NCBI GenBank assembly: GCA_015179125.1
Contig: WHVA01000085.1
Span: 186,001-250,000 of the forward strand
Length of the DNA stretch: 64,000 nt
DNA from: Gautieria morchelliformis
Lineage: Eukaryota; Basidiomycota; Agaricomycetes; Gomphales; Gomphaceae
Reading direction: 5' to 3'
The notes beneath the pieces are model-generated. The model worked only from the letters and a program-made list of their open reading frames with translations. It did no database searches and had not been told where the DNA came from. The number at the start of each line of letters is the position of its first letter. Positions within the stretch are counted from its first letter, which is position 1. Positions 55,613 to 64,000 of this stretch are shown here, piece by piece. The translations under genes and the position numbers were made by a program.

Positions 55613-58600
55613 CTAGGGCGCGGAAATGGGGCCAGGCTTGTCAGGATATGACTTGTGGAAGTCAGAGACGAGGTCAGAGGCGTGGTCAAGTTCCGTGGCG
55701 GAAATCCACGAGGTCTCTTCGTCGGTGTTTTCATAGCCTGCCCACTTGACTAGGTACTGGAGTTGGCAGCGGTATCGTCTGTCGAGCTTGGAGTTGAGAA
55801 TTTCCGAAATCTCATATTCCGGTTCTCCGTCGATGACGACTGGCGGAGGCGGAGGTTGTTCTCGATTCGGAATTGTATTCGGAACTGCTGGCTCAAGCAT
55901 AGAGACATGGAATACCGGATGTACTGCGCGCATATTGTCAGGAAGTCTGAGGGTGAAAGAACGACTGCCGGCCTTAGCGATGATCTCGTAAGGACCGAGG
56001 TATTTCTCAGAGAGCTTCTTCGAGGGGCGAGTGGTGCGGAAGTTTTCCGCTTTGACAAAGGCTTTGTCGCCTATCTCGAATGCCGGTTGCGGAAGGCGTT
56101 TCCGATCGGCGGAAGTTTGGTATCTCTTCTGGGCAGCGGTAATGTTCTCTCGGAGGTGCTGGTGAAGGTCGTCAAGTTCCACAACGAAATCTCGGGCTCT
56201 TGCAGAGGCGAGGTCGCGTTCAGGGTGGATGGCGAGATTCGGGTGGTAGCCCTTGTTGGCATAAAAGGGTGAGATTCCGGTGGTAGCGGAAGGCGCGTTG
56301 TTGTAGGCAAATTCCGCGAGCGGAAGAAGGTCGGACCAATTGCTATGTTGGTAGTTGCAATAGACGCGGAGATACTGCTCAAGGGTCTGATTAGTACGTT
56401 CCGTTTGTCCGTCTCCTTCGGGGTGATAACCGGAAGTGAAGTGGAGCTTCATGTCGAGAGCCTTGCCGAGTGTGCGGAAAAAGGAGGACACGAATTCGGA
56501 TCCACGGTCGGAAGTGACATGGGAAGGGATTCCGTGCTTGGAAAAGACGTGGAGCACAAAGAGCTGTGCGAGCTGGGCGGAAGTTATGGTGTCGTAGGTC
56601 GGAATAAAGATGGACTGCTTTGTGAGGCGGTCAACGATCACTAGAATGGTATCATAGCCAGATGACTTAGGAAGTTTCTCAATGAAATCCATGGATATCG
56701 AATTCCACGGTTGTTCCGGGATCGGAAGTTGTTCAGGAGGCCGTAGGGTTTGTGACGTTGAGGCTTGGCTCGCATACAGGTGGTGCATGACTTGCAGTAG
56801 TCTTGGACCATCGTGCGGAGGAGAGGCCAAGTATAGGTACGTCGGATTATGTCGAGGGTCTTGTTCTGGCCTTGGTGTCCTGAGAGCGGATGATCGTGGC
56901 TTTGCTGGAGCACGCGAAGTCGTAGATCGTTGGTATCCGGAACGTAAATCCGGGACTTGTACCGGAGAAATCCGTCGGAATCGAGGGACCATCCAGGACT
57001 GGTGGGGTCATCGAGGTGGGCTGCGGAGGTGGGGTCGGAACTGAGTGCGGATCGGATGTCGGAATGGAGAGACTCGGTGTCCATAATGATTGAGGCGCGG
57101 AGTAGCGGAAATTGCAATGCTGTGGCACGCAGGGACGATGCCAGTTGCTCAGTAGAGAATACTGGGCGGAAATTGTGCGGATTAACGCTGGCATAGTCGC
57201 TACTTCCCTCTTTTGGGTAGACGTCCCAACGTCTAGTGAGCGCGTCGGGTTTTGCTCCGAGCTTTCCGGGGCGGAAACGGATCACCATGTTGAACTGTGA
57301 GAGATATTCAGACCAGCGGACTTGACGGCGAGTCAAAATCTTAGTGGTTGCAAAATACTCAAGGTTCTTATGATCCGTTACAACGTCGATCGGATAAGTT
57401 GGACCTTCGAGGTAATGTCTCCAGATTTTGAAGGCTTCGAAAATCGCAAGTAGTTCCTTATCGTGGACGTCGTAGTTGAGTTCCGGGGCGGAAAAGGTGC
57501 GGGAATGAAAGGCGATCGGATGAATTTCTCCGTCGTCGGGTGAAATGATGGAAAGAATGGCGGCTAGCGCGTAGTCAGAAGCGTCGGTTTCGAGTACAAG
57601 TTGGGCATCAGGAATCCAGAAACCGAGTATGGGAGCCGTGGTGAAGGCCGATTTGAGCGCTTCAAATGCGGAACGGCATTCCGGTGTGAAATTCCATGGG
57701 GCACCCTTCCTGGTGAGACGCGTGAGCGGAACAGTAATGTCGGAAAAATTATAAATGAAACGCCGGTAAAAGTTGGCGAAGCCAAGGAAAGACTGCACAT
57801 CCTTAACACGTCGGGGTTCCGGCCATTCTTGAATTGCCTTGACCTTGTCCTCTGCCATGGTAAGACCTGTTGGAGAGAGGATGTAGCCGAGGTATTCGAC
57901 CGTGTCGCGATGCCATTCGCATTTCTCTGCTTTTGCGTAGAGATGGTGTTTGCGTAGGCGGCGGAGTACTTCGCGGACATGTTCCCGATGTTTTTCCGGT
58001 GTGTCGGAATAGATGAGGATGTCGTCAATGTAGACTAGAACGCATACGTCGAGGAGGTCGGAAAATACGTCGTTCATGAATCGCTGAAAAGCGGCGGGAG
58101 CATTGGTTAGACCAAAAGGCATGACAGTCCACTCAAAGGCACCGTAGCGGGTGCGGAAGGTGGTTTTCCACTCGTCACCTTCCCGGATGCGGACAAGGTG
58201 ATAAGCGTGCCGGAGGTCAATTTTGGTGTAGATCTTCGCCCTGCGGGGAGTGTCGAGTAAATCGGAAATGCGCGGAAGCGGATATTTGTCCTTTTTAGTG
58301 AGGGCATTGAGTCCGCGGAAATCGACGCAGAGGCGGAGAGATCCATCCTTCTTTTTGACGAAGAGGACCGGAGCGCCGTGCGGAGACAGCGAAGGGCGGA
58401 TAAAGCCCATGTTGAGATGTTCATCGACGAACTCTCGGAGAGTCAGGAGTTCACTTTGCGAAAGGGAGTAGATCGGTCCAAGGGGCGGAGATGCTCCTTC
58501 TTCCAATTCTATCTTCAAGTCGTAAGGTCGATGTTCAGCAGGTTTGTCGGCTTTGGCCTTATTGAACACGTCCGGGAAGTCACGATATTCTTCCGGAACT

Positions 58601-59160
58601 GAGCTCATGTCGACCGGGGCGGAAGTCGAGGCGGAACGAGCCTTGACTGAAGCCGAATCGGAGAGGTGAAGCTGGAAAACGGTCGTATCTTCTTGCCGTT
58701 GCAATACGCGGAAAGCGGTGGTGGAAACGAGCGCAATTCGAGGAGCTTCGAGGGACGGAGGTGCTAAAGCGGGACCGGAGTGCGGAACTGAATCCACAAG
58801 CGGAGTTGCAGAAGAGGCCTGAGCCATCTTTGCAGAAGACGTCGGAAATGACGGAAGTTGATCCGGGGTACGGAACTGTATTTGACCCAATGCCCAGTTA
58901 ATCGACGGATTATATCGGGTGAGCCAATTGTGTCCTAGTACAACGGAACAACTAGCATCTAGCGGAGTAACGTAAAACGTAACTTCATGGTTGTCCCCAG
59001 TAGCGAAACGGATAGACAGATCCACAACTTGGGAAATTCCCGTGTTGGAAGACCCGTCGAAAAGGCGGAGCGGAATAGTCGGAATGTTGCGGGTCGGAAG
59101 TTTATGTTTCAAAACAAAGTCGGAATCGAGGAAACAATGAGTCGAACCGGAGTCGACCAA
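55613..59160 (-). mobile_element. pol region of the chromovirus (fossil)
   Basis: Domains in order from the right: aspartic protease (MVDSGSTHCFLDS), reverse transcriptase (VYIDDILIYSDTPE, near 58,035), RNase H (LETDASDYALAAILS), an integrase zinc-binding region (HDHPLSGHQGQ, near 56,860), the integrase core, and a chromodomain near 55,650-55,800 (YRCQLQYLVKWAGYENTDEE). The chromodomain places it in the chromovirus branch, whose members often target heterochromatin. It is treated as a fossil; it is not intact as read here. Confidence 0.85.
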
Positions 59161-59315
59161 TGCTGTAAACGGGGGTGCGGAAATTGTGTCGGAAGTGAGC
59201 GGAACAGAGAGAGAGTCGGAGGACGAAAGAGCGGATGCGTTGAGTTTAACCTCGTTTGTCGCACGAATGGGGTCAACACAGCCCTCAGCTCGTGCGGAGG
59301 CCGGAGGACTGCTGA

Positions 59316-60743
59316 CTATTTTTTTGAATCCGCAGCGGGAACCGCTTCGGATTTCTCTTCCGTCTTTGCTGCGCGGCCCTTGGCCTTAGCAGCGGAGGCG
59401 GAAGCGCGAGTGCAGTCGCGAGCGACGTGACCTCCTTTGCCGCAGAAGAGGCAAAGGTTGTTGTCCATGCGACGCTGGCGTTCTACAGGGGTTAGTTTTC
59501 CGTCTTTCCCAAGTTTGTCGGAAAGATCCGGGGTGCTCTTCCGGGCGTTGGTGTTAGAACCAGAGGCCTGGTTGTTCCGAGGGGTGTTGTTGTTGTTCCG
59601 GTTGCCAGAGTTGGATCCGGAACTGTTGTTGTTGTTGTTTCCGGAGTTGGTGTTTCCGGAATTGGTCTTCTTCTTGTCTTTATCAGACTTCTTGTCGGAA
59701 GACTTGTCGTTCTTGCTCTGGGTGGAAGTTTCGCGAGCGATCTCGGAATGTCTTTCCCAGTAGCGTGAATCGATGGATTGGGCGAGGTTGCGGAGGTCGG
59801 TAAGGGTGGCGGGTTTTCCGACGCGGGCAATTTCATCCTTGATGCGGGATGGCAAGCCCATGTAAAACTGGCGTCGGAGTGCGGCTTCTCCCCATTGGAC
59901 TCGAGGAGCGAGCTGCTGAAACGTGACGATATATTTAGCTATCTTATGAGTGTCTTTCATGCGAAGCTTATCGAGTTCGTTTTCCGCATCGGCTTCCATA
60001 TCAAATGGTCCGAAGTTGCTGCGGAGTTCGGAAATGAAATTGGGGTAATCGTCGGCCCAGTTGACGAGAGCGAACGGATCCATGAGGGCGGGTTCGAAAT
60101 AGTCGAGCGCCGTGCCTCGGAGATAGGAAAGGGCATAATTGACCTTTCGTTCGTCGTCGGGAAAGGCGTCGGGACGATCACGGAAATTGAGTTGAAGCTG
60201 AACCAGAAATGGCTGGAGCTTCTTGGGGTCGGAACCGTCGAACTGATCTGGTTCGCGGACTTTTGTCTTGGGGCGTGGTGGTGCTTGGGCCGGGCGCTGG
60301 AGTTGTCCGGCTAGCATGGCGATGGCTTGTGCAAGATCCGGAACTGGCGCGGGCGGAACTGGGTTGGCGGGAATCTGAGGTGGAATTGGAGGTGGAGGAC
60401 CGCCGGGAGGACCGCCTGGGGGACCGCCGGGTGGGCCGCCATGAGGGCCGCCTGGAGGGCCGCCTGGAGGTGGTCCTGGTGGAGGTGGTGGTGGTGGAGC
60501 TGGGCGTCGGAATGACGCTGCTGTTTGTTCGCCGCTGCTACTCGTCGAATTCCCGTCATAGTCGGGATTGTCGTCGGGAACTTCTTCGAAACGTTGCGGA
60601 AAAGCATCGGAAAGCTCATCGTTGGCACGAGAGCTGCTGGAGGGTTCCGCGTGCCTTGGTGCTGCGGATCTAAGACTGCCAAAATAAGAGAGAGCTTCGA
60701 CAGCTCCTGCTCGAGCTGAAGTAGCTGTGGTACGAGGAGGCAT
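59316..60743 (-). mobile_element. gag region of the chromovirus (fossil)
   Basis: A 475-residue open frame: a Pro/Gly-rich N-terminal part (PPPPPPPGPPPGGPPGG), a capsid-like region (YALSYLRGTALDYFEPAL), an Asn/Ser/Gly tract and one zinc knuckle, LCLFCGKGGHVARDC. The start lies 34 bases from the right LTR. Confidence 0.85.
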
Positions 60744-60776
60744 AGTGATAGTTATCGGGTGGGAATCAGATAATAC

Positions 60777-61469
60777 TGTTACGTATCGAGATTTCCACTA
60801 AGTCGGAACTGGAAAGGACAGCGGCTTCAACTTATAGGTTGCGCCCCCAATGAACTATCGTCCTAGGTATTTCGGAAATGAGCCGGAAGTCGGAAAGTAC
60901 TGGACCAGCTGTTTGGTCGGAACTTGAGTCGGAACTGAGGCGGAAGGCGGAAGACGGAAGGCTGAGAGAGAGACTGAGATCTTGCTAGACTCGCTGTGCT
61001 AAGAACAGGAGATGGAGCGAAGGAAATCAGGTATCGAAGGTGATTATCTGATTGCAGAATAACAGACATACATGAGGGGTTTTTATACAAAACGCAGAGC
61101 AACAAGTAATGGTGTTGTACTAAGCAAATTCCGGAGGAAGCGGAAGTCGAGTACAATGTGTGGGAACTAACTAATTGGGAACAATGGGACTACAAGGGGG
61201 GTTCAGGGTAAGGTAGAACAATGGCAAAGAACAAGGGGTCGGGAAAAACATATCTGACAACGAACTACAAGGGTGACCGTATATATGGTTTTGATGGATG
61301 GCGAGGTGGGTCCGGTGGGTCCGAGTAATAGAGTCGAAAGAACAAGGGAAATGTACAAGGGGCGGAATGTCGGAAATGTCGGAGGGGCGGAACGTGTGGC
61401 GGAACTATTGGAGAGGCGGAATGTATGGCGGAACTGAGGGTCGGAAATCGGAAATGAACGGTCGTAACA
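60777..61469 (-). repeat. LTR of the minus-strand chromovirus, right copy (fossil)
   Basis: 693 bases matching the left copy. The right flank is again TATGT. Because gag starts just to its left, this is the 5' LTR of the minus-strand element. Confidence 0.9.
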
Positions 61470-62919
61470 TATGTACATCACTCCGTTCGCCGATCGCTCT
61501 CTCCCTATTCGACGGAAAGCCAGCCACTGCTGGTTTCATTCACGAATACCTAGATACTAGTCTCACCTTCAGCGACTCCTCTTCGCAGGACGTTTCGCTA
61601 CTTGTCACAAAGTTACACCCTTCGGCTGCAATCGTTCTTGGGCTTCCGTGGCTTCGCTCTACGAAACGCACCATCAATTGGGGCTCTCTCTCAATTACCT
61701 TTCCTTCCAGCACCGGTTTCATGCTCCCACGTATGACAGTCGCCATGGCCTGTATGATGATTTCCCCGCTGGCTATCTTCAACAGTATCCCCAAACTCCA
61801 CACTGCATCGATGACATCGCCACTGCCAGTTCCTGGTTCACACCCGTCCCCGCCATCCTTGGGTTACATCCTGAACACGGCGATTGGACCACTCTCCTAT
61901 GTCCTGGTCCTTTCACCGGACATCACTTCTTCGCCCACTCCGATTCCGAATCTTTCTGGTTACGAACAGACGTTCGACGTGGATGGCGAACCCTTGCTTC
62001 TCTCAACCAAGCCGATCAAGGATCGCTCCTCTGAGTCCTCTATATCACTTCCTAACAATCTCATTCGTCCATTTTCAGTCACGAAAAAACCGATTATAGA
62101 AACCGAACCTATCCGACCAAAAACAGAGCCCGTTCCGCGTCATTCTCGTCCCTGTACACCATGTACAGAATTACTGATCGATGACCACCTCCCATTCCAT
62201 TCTTCACCTCCTGATCCACCTCCGACGAGGAGGGTAACGCCACATATAAGCCTAATCAGCGCAGCCGCCTTTGAACTAATCATGAAACTTGGCGAAGAAG
62301 AAACCTTCATGTTAAACATGCACCCTTCCATCCCTGAGCCGAGTTCGCTTTGCGCTGTAGGCAACACACCAGCCCCGACCACACTCCTCCACGAAAACCC
62401 TTTACCGAAGGACGAGTTGGAAATGTTCAGGGCTGTGGTACCAGAGGAGTACCACGACTTCGTCGATATCTTCTCGCGTGCTAAAGCCAAAGACCTGCCC
62501 CCACATCGCCCTTATGACCACACCATTGAAATCGAGAATGATGGCACACCACCTCACGGCCCAATATACCCACTCTTGAACAGCGAGTTAGAGGCTCTCC
62601 GCGAATATCTCGAAGAAATGCTTGGCAAGGGATTTATCCACTCCTCCCAATCACCCGGTGGCGCCCCTGTTGTCTTTGCGAAAAAGAAGGATGGCACACT
62701 GCGAATGTGTGTGGACTATCAAGGGCTAAATCGTATCACGCGAAAGAACAAGTACCTTATCCCACTGATTCCAAGCCTTATTGACCAACTCAAAAGTGCA
62801 AACGTCTATACCAAATTCGACCTTCGCGCCGGGTTCAATAATGTTCGGATCGCCTCTGGCTAAGAGTAGAAGACAGCCTTCCGAACTCAATATGGGTCCT
62901 TCGAATATCTCATCATGCT
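61470..62919 (+). repeat. Duplicated block of the older element, copy B (fossil)
   Basis: The second copy of the block at 53532-54979; here it continues into the remaining reverse transcriptase and RNase H sequence. Confidence 0.9.
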
Positions 62920-64000
62920 GTTTGGATTAATGAATGCTCCGGCGACGTTCCAACACTTCATGAATGACATCTTCCAAGACATGGCTGACGTCTTCGTTGT
63001 AGTCTACCTTGACGACATCCTCATCTTCTCCAAGAATAGGGAAGACCACTTAGAGCATGTCCGAATGGTCCTTGCCCGTCTTCGAAAACACAACCTCTTC
63101 ATAAAGTCAGAGAAGTGCCTCTTCCATTCGAACTGGGTTGAGTTTCTCGGATTTATCATCTCTCCTGCTGAGGTCTCTATGGACATCGAAAAGACAGCTG
63201 CAATCACAAAGTGGCCTGTGCCGACGAACATTCGCGAAGTCCAATCGTTCCTGGGCTTTGCGAACTTCTACAGAAGATTCATCATTTCGTTCTCAGACAT
63301 TGTCCTGCCACTCACTCGCCTGACCAGGAAGGATACTCCATTCGCCTGGGACGCGAAGCAACAGGAGGCTTTCGAAGCACTCAAGGCTGCGTTCTCACAG
63401 GCCCCAGTCCTCATCCACTTCGACCCGAATAACCCGATCGTCATCGAAACGGAAGCCTCCGACTACGCCATCGCCGCCATCATCTCTCAGATCACCCCCT
63501 CCGATGGTGATATCCACCCGATCGCCTTTTATTCGCGAGGAATGGCACCTGCCGAAATGAACTACGAGATCTATGACAAGGAGCTGCTCGCCATCTTTTG
63601 TGCCTTCAAGCAATGGCAAAACTACCTCGAAGGGGCATCCCACGTCATCCTCGTCCTCTCCGACCACAAAAACCTTGAGTACTTCGCAACTACAAAACAG
63701 CTGACCCGATGACAGGTCCGTTGGTCCGAACACCTGTCAGGGTTCAACTATATCATTCGCTACCGGGCTGGGCGACTTGGCACAAAGCCTGATGCATTGA
63801 CCTGTCGGGGCGACGTGTACCCAAAAGGGGGGGATGGTGCTTACGCATTGGCAAATCCCCATAACTTCCAGTCGATGTTTAAGACCGGGCAACTCATTCG
63901 CGCCATCATCCTTGACTCTGCATCACTGTTAACATCCATCCAACAGGGCCAGTTGACCGATCCCTTGTCCTCAGCCCAGATTACTCGTCTTCAGTCTCAA

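Larger units (their letters stand above)
52839..61469 (-). mobile_element. Young Ty3/gypsy chromovirus, minus strand, nested in the older element (fossil)
   Basis: Element with 693-base LTRs, gag (59,316-60,743), pol (55,613-59,160) and a C-terminal chromodomain. It sits inside the older plus-strand element with TATGT target duplications. Its structure is not simple: directly right of the left LTR comes a 1.45-kb copy of the older element (53,532-54,979), then the young element's interior begins at 54,980 without an LTR of its own. It is broken, by roughly one break in pol plus this rearrangement. Apparent LTR identity argues for a very recent insertion. Confidence 0.82.
50370..64000 (+). mobile_element. 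Older Ty3/gypsy retrotransposon, plus strand, mosaic (fossil)
   Basis: Tandem LTRs at 50.4-51.8 kb are followed by a short internal stretch with a retropepsin-like motif (IPTLIDSGATSNF around 52,770). The element is then interrupted at 52,839 by a second element; its sequence is present again at 53,532-54,979 and, from 61,470, runs to the right edge. Parts seen in the latter: a protease-end motif (IVLGLPWLRSTKRTINWG), reverse transcriptase with YLDDILIFS near 63,005, and RNase H with IETEASDYAIAAIIS. It is broken, with several breaks and large losses in the gag region; the LTR divergence suggests an old insertion. Its 3' end is beyond the window. Confidence 0.75.

Overview
This window looks like gene-dense nuclear DNA from a basidiomycete fungus, probably a mushroom-forming agaricomycete. 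The evidence is many eukaryotic housekeeping genes, each cut by several introns of about 45-65 bases, short intergenic gaps, genes packed convergently and divergently, a basidiomycete-style F-box protein, a membrane-anchored GH9 endoglucanase, and chromodomain Ty3/gypsy retroelements. No bacterial gene arrangement is visible.

Layout. 1-5.5 kb: a three-domain RNA/phosphate enzyme (2H phosphoesterase, EEP nuclease, nucleotidyltransferase; runs off the left edge), proteasome subunit alpha-2, a 1-Cys peroxiredoxin and the CTD phosphatase Ssu72. 5.8-10.3 kb: an F-box gene split by a 2.84-kb insertion of viral character that carries pieces of a D5-like SF3 helicase and two inverted copies of an unrecognised gene. 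10.6-17.5 kb: phosphopantetheinyl transferase, Isu1-type Fe-S scaffold, Prp31, uracil phosphoribosyltransferase and Rrp8. 17.6-25 kb: sulfite reductase flavoprotein (Met10), GH9 endoglucanase and ESCRT-III Vps60. 25.2-29.2 kb: an unrecognised gene, a poorly resolved stretch and a mitochondrial acyl-CoA dehydrogenase. 29.5-38.5 kb: a highly repetitive secreted protein, the GPI inositol deacylase Bst1, a GPI-type Ser/Thr-rich protein and a DUF5648-like protein. 39.3-42.3 kb: a STE20/GCK kinase. 42.7-49.7 kb: quinolinate phosphoribosyltransferase, an ACMSD-like amidohydrolase, an aldehyde dehydrogenase and a 2OG-Fe(II) dioxygenase. From about 50.1 kb to the right edge: nested Ty3/gypsy elements, an old plus-strand element hosting a much younger minus-strand chromovirus, with a 2.14-kb direct duplication.

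How the genes relate. Most are unlinked housekeeping functions: proteolysis, transcription, splicing, rRNA methylation, Fe-S assembly, sulfur assimilation, pyrimidine salvage and GPI-anchor remodelling. The one stretch suggesting a shared pathway is 42.7-48.0 kb, where an enzyme that consumes quinolinate (QPRT), an enzyme family that diverts its precursor (ACMSD) and an aldehyde dehydrogenase are neighbours. That is compatible with control of the NAD-versus-catabolism branch of tryptophan breakdown, but it is an inference.

The strongest unusual signals are the apparently recent virus-like insertion in the F-box gene, an excess of introns with GC instead of GT donors (five found in five different genes), the three-domain fusion at the left edge, the quinolinate-branch neighbourhood, and the duplicated nested retroelement block.
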